In this document: positions 1 to 10,960 of the stretch, piece after piece
Layout of the letters: the number at the start of each line of letters is the position of its first letter
How positions within the stretch are numbered: position 1 is the first letter of the stretch
Origin: Plumapathes pennacea
Lineage: Eukaryota; Cnidaria; Anthozoa; Antipatharia; Myriopathidae
NCBI GenBank assembly: GCA_964036295.1
Contig: OZ038466.1
Coordinates: forward strand, 12,124,001-12,188,000
DNA: 64,000 nt
Direction: 5' to 3'
Notes under the pieces: generated by a model
Database searches by the model: none
Told to the model about the DNA's origin: nothing
What the model saw: only the letters and a program-made list of their open reading frames with translations
Made by a program: the position numbers and the translations under genes

Positions 1-179
1 GTAAATTCCTTTTCCACGAGTTCATTTTACAGAGTTGACAGAAAGATGGATTTGCTGTCACATTGTTATACTCCTGTAAACAGACAGCATCGGAGAACCA
101 CAGAACAGGGTGACCAGTAGAAAGGTAGGACGATGTCGCATAAAATAGAATCACCTGATGGCGTGCTTGCATACAAGTC
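1..179. repeat. Duplicated noncoding block, copy 1
   Basis: This block matches 7022-7200 closely (for example both carry the stretch around 'ggtgaccagtagaaaggtag'). In the second copy it is joined directly to sequence matching 1917 onward, so about 1.7 kb is missing there. It is the left end of the region that was copied to make the truncated locus B. No coding potential was seen. Confidence 0.85.
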
Positions 180-194
180 GCTGCGGCTGTAACT

Positions 195-290
195 GAGTCG
201 GTGTTTAAACGACGCGAGTTTAGACAAGCCACCTTGTGTTTTGCAAAGTTTTCCAAGGCAGCAACAAGCTTCATAGAACCGCCTGTCCCA
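195..290 (+). other. Decayed copy of the family's noncoding first exon
   Basis: The segment resembles the noncoding first exons of the NHL genes: 'gtgtttaaacgacgcg', then 'aaggcagcaacaagctt' and 'atagaacc'. No clear donor follows, unlike the copies at 1240, 12490, 16771 and 24471. It may be a relic of another array member or an alternative first exon for gene A. Confidence 0.45.
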
Positions 291-989
291 TAAACGTTTT
301 CATTTCAATTTTTTATTTTATTTTAATACGTCACTTTCGTTTCCTGCACTTGTCACTTTACCACTTTATCCACAGACACTGGGGTCATATTGACTCCACC
401 TGTTTTTCCCTATTTTTTCACCACTGTCTTTTGTCTTCTGTGTGACCTCTTCTCTCTTAATATAGCGAGGGTAACCACGTGACGGCAATTTACCCAGAAA
501 CGCCCCAACGGCAAGAGAACTGAATTCTAGGAAACAAGAAATTACACAACACCATGAACAAGTTATGCACATTGAATTCAAAGGTTATGGGTTTTGTGGG
601 GGTAACATGTATGCAAACTGATTTTTCTGTCAGTAAGTGAGCTCAAAAGTCTACTGTTTTACTGGGCTCACCTACATTCACTTGATTTAAATGTTAAATC
701 AATTCTTCTTGGATGTGATTACACACTCCTGCTGTCAGTGATAAATGAATCTTGTTATGTTTTGAGCCAGAACAAACTTTGTGGTTGTATTCTTTGACCA
801 AAAATCTGGAACATTTTTTTGGCCCTTGTTCTGGGCTAACATTGGGCACAGGGCCCAGTTGGTCAAAGCACGATTAGACTTACAACTAAACCATGACCAC
901 AAGAATAAACTGGCATCGCCTTGGCGTAAGTAAGTAACTCCTGTAAGCACAAAGCGTAGAGAACTATAGAGCAAGGTAGACCGATACTG

Positions 990-1169
990 AATAGACTATT
1001 TTCGAGATGCCTGTTGCCTCTGTTTCAAGACAAGGCCTAGTGCAAAACCTTTTTTTATAAAAAATATGGTGTTCATTTTCATGCAAATCAAACTCATTTT
1101 CATGAGAAAGGTTTTGCACTAGGCCTCGTCTTAAAACAGAGGCATCAAGCATCTCGAAAATGGCCTATT
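990..1169. mobile_element. Foldback MITE-like element, about 180 bp
   Basis: The two ends are near-perfect inverted repeats of about 70 bp: 'attttcgagatgc' with 'tgcctctgtttcaagac' and 'aggcctagtgcaaaacc' on the left, and their reverse complements on the right. The A/T-rich centre has no ORF. It lies directly upstream of the first exon of gene A, where the conserved promoter block seen in C, D and E is not recognisable. Confidence 0.75.
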
Positions 1170-1239
1170 ATTCTAGCAATCGCGTTGTTTATAAATTCAG
1201 CTGATGACATGCATCCATTAATTTATTTTGCAGCTGCTG

Positions 1240-1348
1240 TTTGGTTGAACGACGCGTTCAGAAATCAGAGAAATTATCTCGTGCTTTTCAGGCTTTCAAG
1301 GCAATCAACAAGCTTGACAAAACTTGCACAAGTTCTCATCTGATCGAG
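1240..1348 (+). other. Noncoding first exon of gene A (predicted)
   Basis: The sequence is homologous to segments upstream of C, D and E, with shared pieces 'gaacgacgcgttcag', 'caacaagcttga' and 'cacaagttctcatctgat'. It ends at a donor, GAG|GTAATT, and the donor is conserved in all four copies. It would splice to the acceptor at 4456, just before the ATG of gene A. The 5' edge is approximate. Confidence 0.6.
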
Positions 1349-1916
1349 GTAATTCAGTGTTTGAGTCATGTTGATGGATATGCTTGGCTTGTTTTCTCAC
1401 GACTATTTGAGTTTACAAATATGTGCTGTAGGTTAGGCTTTATTTCCTTCACGTTTTCGCCGTTAACGTACATTTTGATCTGGAGTTGGCGCATTGCTAA
1501 TACCCCTTAGATAGACCAAGATGTGAACTAGCAGAGTTTCAAGAGTGATCAAATGGCAGGTCAGGCTCGGTTTAAGATTATGGATGTTTCGCTTCGTCGA
1601 GGACAGGAACGAAATCACAAACCACAAACTATACGAAAGAAATCACAAAATCAGTAAAGGCTGTGTGGCCACATTTTACCGATTTGAATACTAGCGCTGT
1701 TAACATGAGCAATGATTACATTTGGTGGAGAAAAAGTAGCAATTCCAAGAGCATTCCAGCAGTCGAACGACGATGCCATCAGACCCGCACTTTCTCAGAC
1801 AACCCAAGCTCTGAACTGTGCTTGATATCTTACTTAAAAAGTTGTAACCTTGTCTTAGAGTCAAAACTATACTTGAGAGACTACGTGGCCGTTTTGAACG
1901 CTCGATTCAGGTTTAC

Positions 1917-2248
1917 AGCACTCTTGTCTGTCTGTCTAATCACGTTTCCTTATATAATTATCCCGCGCAAGTTGTGTCCGATCTACAGTCTGTAGAAATG
2001 AGGATGATTTTTTTCATCTTAATTCCGAGTTTAAATCCTTGGAAGGGAGTGCAGGGGTAGGTGGTGGCTCTCTTTATGATGAGTTATACGGGGGGGGGGG
2101 GGGATATAAAAGGTCAATCTTTAGAATAAACCCTCCCCCTCCTCCCCCTCCTCCTCCCCCTCCATCTCATCTTGTCGACTGTGAGCATCAAAACTGTTAG
2201 TAGAGAAACAAGACACAACACTAGATACTTAATGATGTATTTTTGAAC
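1917..2248. repeat. Intronic block shared with locus B
   Basis: This matches 7204-7500, including the stretch before the poly-G tract ('aaggttggtggctctcttt'-like) and the tail 'atgatgtatttttgaac'. In locus B this tail is fused straight to coiled-coil coding sequence, which marks a deletion of sequence equivalent to 2249-5042. The poly-G tract near 2091-2103 is a recurring feature of a dispersed repeat in this window. Confidence 0.8.
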
Positions 2249-2270
2249 TTTGTATTTTGTTTGTCATCTC

Positions 2271-3367
2271 TATTTGCTCGTTGAGGGCGTAGCCCCGACG
2301 AGCTTAGGATTGCACAGCGTGTCTTAATCGTCGTGTTAGTTTTTTTCTGGGTTACGAATCAGCACACGGTGATTGGTTCACATTGCCACGTGATATGTGA
2401 TGACGTAAGGTGACTTTGCGAACAACTTAATGCTTGTGTATAAAGTTATCTGTATACCATCCAAACTCAACACCGTTTGGCTTTGTGGAACATGTACGGA
2501 TAAAGAAGATTTGGCTTGCGTTCTTAAGTTCACCGTCATAGAGCTCCGCAAAAAAATGTTTGATGATTCGATTATGTTGGCTACCGCTACAGGATTGCAA
2601 ATAACTTTGTCGCCGCTAGTTATTTAGTGTCGACGAACTTTCTGTGGCGACACGAAATATTTCTGGGAAGATATCAGGCTGAAAACGGAACACCAAAGCC
2701 ATGACGAACTTTAGCCGTAAACAATGATGATTTGTGCTTTACACTGTAAATGACATCTGTTGCCTCCGACATACTGTAGCTGTTTTGTAAAGTTTTTTCG
2801 CCGAAAGTATATCCGTTTTTGAGACGAAAATATTCATTTTAAGAGGCAACAGATGTCATTGACAGAGTAAAGCATAAATCGACATTGTTTTGCGGCTAAA
2901 GCTCATCGTAGCTTTGGTTTCTGTTTTCGGCCTGTTTTCTTCCCAGAAGTATTTTGTGTCGCCACAGAAAGTTTCGTCGGGACTAAATATTTAGCGGCGA
3001 CAGAGATATTTGCAATCCCCCAGCGGTATTCATCAAATATCTGTTTACGGCTATTCTTGAAGCTTCCGCGGTGAACTAAAGAACGCAAGCCAAAATCGTT
3101 CCTTAACATCCAGTTTATCAGTGCGTGTTCCACAAAGCCAAACGGTGTTGAGTTTGGATTAAATGCGGTTAACTTTTACATACAAGTACCGAGCAATTCA
3201 CTGGCCACACTCGAGTTGTTTAACGAAGTCAATTACGTCATTGCACATCACGTGATAACCGTGATAACCAATAACCGTGTGCAGATTCGTAACCCAGAAA
3301 ACTAACATGACGAAAAAGACACGCCGTGTGATTTTAAGCTCCACGGGTCACGCCCGCGAGCAAAAAT
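2271..3367. mobile_element. 1.1 kb long foldback (palindromic) element in intron 1 of gene A
   Basis: Nearly the whole segment is an imperfect inverted repeat centred near 2800. The left arm runs through 'ttgctcgttgagggcg', 'cacacggtgattggtt', 'caacaccgtttggctttgtg' and 'gacatctgttgcctc'. The right arm carries the reverse complements in opposite order, ending 'cccgcgagcaaaaata'. No transposase-like ORF is present; ORFs inside are short. This is most likely a nonautonomous foldback transposon. Confidence 0.8.
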
Positions 3368-3885
3368 ACACCGAAATAGTCTTGAACATTGAGTTTGTTA
3401 GTCACAAATGACTGAACACGCTGTGAACAATAATATTGTAAACAAGTCTAGTGTTACATTCCTCGCTTTCAATTTATATTTGTTACAGAGCGCGAATACT
3501 CGAAAGCCTCACAGAAGAAAAGCATTCAGTAAAAAAAAAAACATAAGTATTGAAGCGAAGGCTAGGTTATCGTGGCCTCTGATTAAAGTGTTCAAAGTCA
3601 AACTGTCAAAATCGACTGTGCATGAAAAGAGAAGTCACGCATTACTCTTTTCTCGCTGGCTAACCTTTCCACCCCTAAGCTCAAAATGCAGAGTCGCTCA
3701 ACCTTTAAGAAGCAAGTGTATGAGTGTTGTAATGACAATTTATAGTAATAGGTTTTATTTGAGTAAGGTGTCAAAAGTAAAGTTCTCTATACTGTGTGAT
3801 ATTTTTCTGGTGAGAAACTGAAAGTCTCTTTTGCGAGTTTCGCTCTTGTCCCTACTTCTTTCCATTTGAGTTTCCATTTAATAAC

Positions 3886-4262
3886 CCCCCCCCGACCCCC
3901 CCCCCCCCCCCCCCCACCTCTTCCACTTCAAGATCAAGTTTTAAATAACGGTGGTACGGGCCAAAACGAGTGCAAAGATGGGAGCGTATTGCACTCGTCA
4001 GGAACCAGATCAACTGGTTTATTAGCTTACGTGATCAGTTTTCGCAAGCAAAGTTTACGAACGCGTCATTTTTTTGTTCCATTTTGCGCGCGGCGAGAAT
4101 GTTTGCCCTGCTTCGTTTGTCGTGTAATAAACAATTTATTACACGAAAAGTCGTGCAATACGGCTGTATTTTTACTCGTCAGTTTTATTTTTTCTCGCCT
4201 GTAGCAGGCTCGAAAAAATAAAACCTACTCGTAAAAATACTTCGCCGTATTGCACTCCTTCC
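3886..4262. repeat. Poly-C tract and short foldback with 'gtattgcactcg' motifs
   Basis: A poly-C run of about 30 bases (3886-3916) is followed by repeats of 'gtattgcactc'. A strong hairpin at about 4190-4218 is formed by 'ttttattttttctcgcct' and its inverse. 'aatacggctgtatttttac' is mirrored by 'gtaaaaatacttcgccgtatt'. The element lies in intron 1 of gene A. No coding potential is supported. Confidence 0.6.
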
Positions 4263-4470
4263 CGTGTAATAACCTCTTTTTACACACACTGGAACTATTC
4301 ACAGCTTTAGATACCTCCACGGCACTTCTTAATAAACAAAGTCTCAACTGAACCGTGATTGTTATACCAAAGAAGTTTTGGACATAAACTGTTGGACATG
4401 TAAGTGTGATACCAGAATACTAAGTGAGTATAGGCTGAAATAGCAATGTTTTTCAGGATTCTTGCGTGTT

Positions 4471-6607
4471 ATGGCAGCTGGGAGTTTACCAAGTCCAAAA
4501 GAACTGGACAATTTGTCCAAAGAAATCTGTGATTGCTGGCATTCGTTGGGCATCCAACTTGGTGTGGGGATGGCGAGAATAGACTGCATTGTTAATGATA
4601 ATGTTCAATCCCCTAGTCCGGAAAAGAAAGCGTTTGCGATGTTAAAATCATGGTACGACAAGGGGAGCGGTTCGACTTACTGTGCTCTGTCAGAAGCTTT
4701 AAAAAAAGTGGATAAGGCCCGCCTAGCGGAGAAATACTGTGAAGCCAGCAAAAGTAAGGATGATAGTGAATACATGTGCACGGCAGAAACAGACTCAAGC
4801 CACGACTTCGAGCCAAGCTTACCAGAAACAGAAGCTGAAATACAAGAGCAAGCTTACGTGTGCCAAGAACAAATTCACAACAAGGCGGTACTAGAATATT
4901 TCTGCAAAACTTGCCAAAAGTGTATTTGTCAAAAGTGTACCGTAGTAACACACAAAAGCCACGACTTCAAGTGCATAAAGGAAGCTGCCACGAAGGCCAA
5001 GACACGCTTACAAGAAACAGGACAAAATAGAAGAAGTAGATGACGCTTTCAAAAAACAAACGAGCAAAGATATTGACACTCGCAGGGAAATTAGAAATCG
5101 AATTAAAGAAACTCGACAAGCTATTCAAGAAAACAGCCAAAGATTAGTGGAAATGTTGAAGCGGCACGAACAACAACTGTTGACAGAAGTGGAAACTTTT
5201 GAAAAAGATGCAGAAAAAACGTTCGAAGATCAGACAAGAAACTCGAAACTACGTCGAGAGCTGTTAAACAGTGTCACTAAGCAACTGCGCGGTGTTCGAC
5301 TACAAGCAGATATTGAAGTTTTGAAAGCTGAACAATCTGTGATGAACCAAGCTCAAGAAGTGTTCGATGCCTTGGCGAATTATCAGCCTCTCAAGATTTT
5401 CTATGTGGAATACAAGCCTGACGAAGACGTGTCACGCCGTTTAGACAACTCACACTTGGGTCAAGTTTTTAGCGGTTTGGCTGACCCGCAGAAAACACAG
5501 ATTCAAGAACTGACAAGCAAGAGAATTGAAGAAGAGCAACGTACACAATTTACTGTTGTGACAAAAGACACTGAAGACAACATCTGCTACTCAACATCTG
5601 AACACGTGTCCGTACAAATTTTGTCTCCTGCTGGAGATGGAGTGGAAACAGAAGTTGAAGACAGAAAGGACGGGACTTACACCGTTTGTTTTACACCCAA
5701 CACTGAAGGAGTGCATCGCGTGACTGTGAGAGTCCGAGGCCAATCCCCCGCAAACAGTCCCTTGGAAGTTCACGTGACCAAGAGGCGACTACGTGCGTAC
5801 AAAGCAGTGGCCACATTTGGGTTAAGCGGATCAGGCAAAGGAAAGTTTGAACACCCTTGTGGCATAGCAGTGAACAGAGCAGGGGAGGTCGCAGTGTCGG
5901 ACTACGACAACCACCGAGTGCAGATCTTTAGTGCTGATGGTCAGTACCTGAGGGAGTTTGGGACAAAAGGAGATGCTAATGGACAATTCATGTCCCCTAC
6001 AGGACTCGCTTACAACAAGGCTGGTCACATTGTTGTCGCTGATTGTCTCAACTCCAGAATACAAGTGTTCAGCTCCACTGGACGTTGGATCAGCAAGTTC
6101 GGTAAGGATGTGTTGATGCAGCCCTGGGGTGTCTCTGTCACAAGTGATGACAATATAGTGGTGTGTGACGACATTGAGAACGCCGTGAACGTGTTTTCTC
6201 CTCAAGGAGTTATACTCTTGCAGTTCTCCCTGGGGTCTCCTCCGCTGAGCGCCGTCTTCTGTGAAGAAAAGTATTTTGTTAGTGTTGTTAGTCACGTGAT
6301 CAAAGTGTTCGATTCACATGGTTCCCATATTTATAATATTGGTCAGCAGGGGAATGGGGATGGGCAGCTCAAGTGTTCATGGGGCCTTGCAATCGACACA
6401 AATGACTTGCTGTTGGTTTGTGATAAAAATAATCATCTTTTTCAGGTTTTTACGCTGCAGGGGATGTTTGTAACATCATGTGGGTCAGGTGGGTCAGGGC
6501 TAGGACAGTTGAACAGTCCTTGTTACATTGCGGTGTCTCCTTACGGGTGCGTGTTCGTTAGTGAACATACTAAGTATCGTGTGTGGGTTTTTCAGACTCA
6601 GTATTAG
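4471..6607 (+). CDS. Gene A: Death - B-box - coiled coil - filamin - NHL protein, with one frameshift
   Basis: This is a TRIM-like protein with a death-fold domain instead of a RING. Death domain: about residues 8-90, with the pattern LSKEICDCW, LGIQLG and MLKSWYDKGSGSTY. It is followed by one B-box (Cys-rich segment ending CQKCICQKC and a THKSHD histidine pair), a long charged coiled coil, a filamin/ABP280 domain (about 5520-5790) and six NHL repeats to the stop. The start is the ATG at 4471, 14 bases after an acceptor (tttttcag) ending at 4456; the same layout occurs in C, D and E. Frames change between about 5010 and 5040 in the coiled coil. Compared with D, the net change is -2 bases (or +1), and the frame downstream is open for the remaining 1.5 kb. 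Either the gene is freshly disabled or the base is a sequence error. NHL domains of TRIM71 and Brat bind RNA or protein; the ligand here is unknown. Confidence 0.85.
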
Positions 6608-7021
6608 GTCTGCGCACTGTGTAAAATTATGAAAAGAAAATTCCGTTCAGTTATTGTGTTATGAATAGTGTTTCGAGCAATTTTTGTGAGGTTTTAAGAT
6701 AATTACAAATAATTTAGAACAGGTTAGTTTTTAACAATAAGTACTTGGTAATGTTTATGATTGTGTTTATTAATTAACTTTTTCTTTTTTACTTTATTGT
6801 GTGGTGAGAGAGTGGGAAGGTGGTACTCGGGTTAAGGGGGGGAGGGGGAGAAGAGAGAAAATCAGGCTGAAGAATAGTTCTGGTTGGCTGATTATGAATT
6901 TGCACTTTGCACTTCCCCTAGTTGGACTATTCAAGCGTTTCATTATTTGTGAATCAGAGCAGGTAAAGATGCTTGAAAACAGAAATCACTAGAATGCAAA
7001 ACCCTGACTAGCTATGTCGCT

Positions 7022-7500
7022 GTAAATTTCTTTGGCACGAGTTGATTTTACACAGAGTTGACATAAAGATTGATTTGCTGTCACATTGTTACACTGCTGC
7101 AAACAGACAGCATCGGAGAACCACAGAACAGGGTGACCAGTAGAAAGGTAGGACGATGTTTTATAATAGAATAACCTGATGGCGTGCATGCATACAAGTC
7201 TGCTTCACTCTTGTCTGTCTGTCCAATTACGTTTCCTGATCATTTTATATAATTATCCCGCGCAAGTTGTGTCCGATCTACAGTCTGGAAATGAGGATGA
7301 TTTTTTTCATCTTAATTCTGAGTTTAAATCCTTGGAAGGGAGTGCAGGGGTAGGTGGTGGCTCTCTTTATGATGAATTATACGGGGGGGGGGGGGGGATA
7401 TAAGTATGAATAAAGAAAAAGTGTGCCATTTCGAACTCAGAAGTAGTAGAGAAATAAAACAAATGACACCACACTGGATGCTTGGTGATGTATTTTTGAA
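7022..7500. repeat. Upstream region of locus B, deleted copy of 1-2248
   Basis: 7022-7200 matches 1-179 and 7204-7500 matches 1917-2248. The segment between them, which in the original holds the noncoding first exon of gene A, is absent. Locus B therefore lost its likely promoter and first exon. A poly-G tract at 7383-7398 corresponds to the one at about 2091. Confidence 0.85.
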
Positions 7501-8941
7501 CGCTTTCAAAAAACAAACGAAAAAAGATATTGACAACCGCAGGGAAATTAAAAATCAAATCAAAGAAACTCGACAAGCTGTTAAAGAAAACAGCCAAGGG
7601 GTGGAAATGTTGAAGCGGCACAAGCAACAAATGTTGACAGAAGTGGACTTGTTTGAAGAAGATGCAGAAAAAACGTTCAAAGATCGGGCAAAAAACTCGA
7701 AACTACGTTGAGAGCTGTTAAACAGTATCTCTGAGCAATTGCGTGGTGTTCGACTACAAGCAGACATTGAAGTTTGGAAAGCTGAACAATCTGTGATGAG
7801 CCAAACTCAAGAAGTGTCAAGTTGGTAGCGGCTTGGCTGACCCACAGAAAACACAGATTCAAGAACTGACAAACAAGAGAATTGAAGAAGAGCAACGTAC
7901 ACAATTTACTGTTGTGACAAAAGACACTGAAGACAACATCTGCTACTCAACATCTGAACACGTGTCCGTACAAATTTTGTCTCCTGCTGGAGATAAAGTG
8001 GAAACAGAAGTTGAAGACAGAAAGGACGGGACTTACACAGTTTGTTTTACACCCAACACTGAAGGAGTGCATCGCGTGACTGTGAGAGTCCGAGGCCAGT
8101 CCCCCGCGAACAGTCCCTTGGAAGTTCACGTGACCAAGAGGCGACTACGTGCGTAAAAAGCAGTGGCCACATTTGGGTCATGCGGATCAGGAAAAGGACA
8201 ATTGAAACACCCCGCAGGTATAGCAGCGAGCATATCAGGGGAGCTGGTTGCAGTATCGGACAGTATCAACAATTGAGTGCAGATCTTCAGTGCTAATGGT
8301 CTGTGCTTGAGGAAGTTCGGTACAAAAGGAACTGCGGATGGACAATTCGATGACCCTTTAGGACTCACTTACAGCAAGGCTGCTCACATCGTTGTCGCTG
8401 ATTGTTGCAACTCCAGAATGCAAGTGTTCAGCTCCACTGGTCGTTGGATCAGCAAGTTTGGTCAGAAAGTGTTGACGCGTCCCGATTTTGTCTCTGTCAC
8501 AAGTGATGACAAAATAGTGGTATCTGATCGTCAAGATTATACCGTGAACGTGTTCTTCCCCTGGAACATTTAGCAGGAAATGCACCACGGGGCGCCATCT
8601 TCTGCAATGGGAAGTATCTTGTTAATGTTGAGAGTTGCGTGACCAAAGTGTTTGACTCACTTGGTTCTTTTCTTTATAATTTTGGTCAGCATGGGAGAGG
8701 GAGTCTTACAGTCGACAGCACACATGATATGTTGTTAGTTTGTGATGGAATTAATCATCGTGTTCAGGTTGTCACGTTTGATGGTCAGCTCGTCACATCA
8801 TTTGGATCACCTGGGTCAGGGCCAACAAATTATGATTGCCCTGATTACATTGTAGTGTCACGTGACGGACATGTATTCGTTTCTGAAACTTTTAAAAATC
8901 GTGCGAAGGTGTTTGAGCCGGGATATGGGACTGACGTGTAA
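7501..8941 (+). pseudogene. Gene B: truncated coiled coil - filamin - NHL pseudogene
   Basis: This is homologous to gene A from position 5043 onward. The Death domain and B-box are absent, because intron sequence is fused directly to the coiled coil ('ttttgaac' then 'gctttcaaaaaac'). Disabling changes: an in-frame TGA at 7709-7711, a deletion of about 100 bp near 7817 (equivalent to about 5364-5461 of A), a TAA at 8154-8156 where A has TAC, a stop near 8272, and a further break near 8573 and in the fifth blade. The filamin part (about 7834-8150) is about 97% identical to A, while the NHL part is far more diverged. The last open piece ends at 8941. Confidence 0.9.
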
Positions 8942-9105
8942 TTTTCTTAATACAAAACTCCGTTTATTCGTTCTCTGAAGTCTTACTAATGTCTTTTTTA
9001 GAAGAGAACTTGGCAGGAAGAGAGGTTTTGTTCTTTAGCTGAGTGTTTTTGTCGTTTGTTCCATCAGGTGATTGTTTCAGGTGCGGTCTAAACTAAAACT
9101 CAGAT

Positions 9106-9420
9106 ACCGTAAATCCTCGAATAAGCGCCCCTGTAATTTTTTCCAAATCGTGGCCATTTTCCCATATTAAATAACAACGTAACGTAAGCCTTCCATATAG
9201 TTCTGGTAGCGACACACTTCGAAAGTATTTTCGTTTAGTTAGTTCTCCAAACGGGTACGGCGTGTTCACAAAACCTGAACGTCACGTCGATTTCGCTGGT
9301 GTTATTTTACCGTTCGTGCAAAAATTACAAAGAGGGAGAGGGGCACTTATTCGAGGGAGGGGGGGACGCTTATTTCAAATCTTGACTGAGAGGAGGGGCG
9401 CTTATTCGAGTATTTACGGT
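9106..9420. mobile_element. MITE with 26 bp inverted ends
   Basis: The left end 'accgtaaatcctcgaataag' followed by cgcccc is mirrored by the right end, whose reverse complement reads 'accgtaaatactcgaataag' and then cgcccc. The inside has no ORF. Fragments with similar 'ttataagcccccc' ends occur at 33766 and 38950. The stretch between locus B and this element (8942-9105) holds nothing recognisable. Confidence 0.75.
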
Positions 9421-9631
9421 TATTAATTATTCGTTCGCGTACAACAGGTGAACAGATTACTGTCATGTACTAAGTGATATGAAAGCGAGAATGCGCTGTT
9501 TAGGCACTTGGTTCTTCTAGTTTGCAATATAGAAATATTCTCTGTTATGATTTTTTATGTAGTTAGTTTTACAATAGGCTTACGCTGATAGCAGCTTTGT
9601 AACTGAAGTGGTTACCCTGCCAAAAATTTCT

Positions 9632-9645
9632 TCTTATTATTATTA

Positions 9646-9721
<76 letters not shown>

Positions 9722-9727
9722 CATTAT
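9632..9727. repeat. (ATT)n microsatellite
   Basis: About 30 uninterrupted or nearly uninterrupted TTA/ATT triplets, with two C interruptions. Confidence 0.95.
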
Positions 9728-9859
9728 AGGAAAATAGTAATTAGTAAACTAATAGAGTTATTGGAACTGTGATTCAAATTGATTAAAGTTTCACTGCTTG
9801 TGAGTTTGAAGTGGATGATAAATGATGCTCGTTACCCTTCTCTATTAAAATTCCTTGTT

Positions 9860-10180
9860 CCGTTTGCATGATAGGTAGGGCCATCCTAGGAGGAGGGCTA
9901 CCCCTCCCAGCAGAGACAACTTTTGACCATGTAAACGCTGGAGGTAGGGTTACCCTCCCAGGGGGGCGTTTAGCGGTGCCAGGGCTTGGCATGTAAAGGG
10001 GGGGGGGGGGCTATCTTCTGACCCTTCTAGGAGGGTGTCCCTCCTTGAAGGGTTGCCCTCCTTCCATGCAAACAGGGCTCTAGGTGAAATACAAATTCCA
10101 TCAAATCGTCGCGCTCGAGCGCCCGTGCGAGATAATCCCTTCCGTTGGTCGGCAGATCCCTCTCGTCCCCCGGCCGTTGG
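9860..10180. repeat. G/C-rich repeat with 'ggagggtacccctcc'-like motifs
   Basis: The segment holds several alternating blocks of 'gtagggttaccctccc', 'aggagggctacccctccc' and 'aggagggtgtccctcct', plus a poly-G run near 10000. These are short local inverted repeats, typical of a decayed repetitive element. No gene is supported here. 10180-10560 contains no recognised feature. Confidence 0.5.
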
Positions 10181-10560
10181 CTGTTATCAAATAAATGTCA
10201 TTTTATTTGTTTTTTGCATTGAATTACAAACTTCCCTTCAATTAGTTTGGTTTGATTATCAATCCCCCATTCTTTCCTTTAAAACTGAGTAAAATGAACT
10301 ATTCCATAGCGTAATTTTTATTGATTGCACAGTTGATTCATACGCCTGCAAACATTGCGCGAATAGACTCCTCAGAAAACCAAAAAGACAATGAAAATTG
10401 CGGCTACGAATAGAAATCCCAAGAAAGTAAAAAGTCCCGCAACAGAAACACAAAGCTCACGAGGGTCGTATGCGTACGAACAACGCATTTATTCTTTGGT
10501 AAGTTCTTATGCTATTAAACAATAAAGTACCAAGATTTGAAATGTTCTTTACCCGAATCA

Positions 10561-10960
10561 TTCCCGGCGATCTGCGCGCTCCCATGTTTTGTAACCTGGC
10601 CACTTTCTCAAAATGGCGGACAAATGGAGATAGGTTTACACGAAGAAGAACGGGCCAAGGAAACTATGAAGAAAAGCTCACGCCACCTTCAAACTCAGGT
10701 GACTTAAACAGACTTTATATCTATTCGAGTCAGCAAGAAATTCTGTGGATTACTGTGGGCGTTGAACGGGTACACCTCCTCTAGAGATATTGAGGAGTGG
10801 AGTTGCGATATACTACTCTGTGGGAGCGCTTGTACGAGTCTGAAGATGTAGATGCTAAGGCTGCTTCCTTGCTCGGTAGTTTCCTGGAGCGAACATATGA
10901 CTATGGAGAATTTGGAGATAAAACTTTTGAGTTCTGAAGGTGAGTTCTTGTTTGACGGTT
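10561..10960 (+). pseudogene. INTS4 promoter plus exon 1 relic
   Basis: This is collinear with 31348-31862, the promoter, 5' leader, exon 1 and donor of INTS4. Shared pieces include 'gtaacctggccactttctca', the following ATGGCGGAC, 'acgggccaaggaaactatga', 'tgtacgagtctgaagatgta' and 'gagttctgaagg' at the donor. The copy has several deletions and frame breaks (395 versus about 515 bp), so it cannot encode the exon. It lies 20 kb upstream of the real gene, with genes C, D and E in between. Confidence 0.9.

Noticed and set aside
3408-3821. 137-codon + strand ORF in intron 1 of gene A
   Set aside because: Composition is biased, there is no recognisable domain, and it lies between repeats inside an intron.
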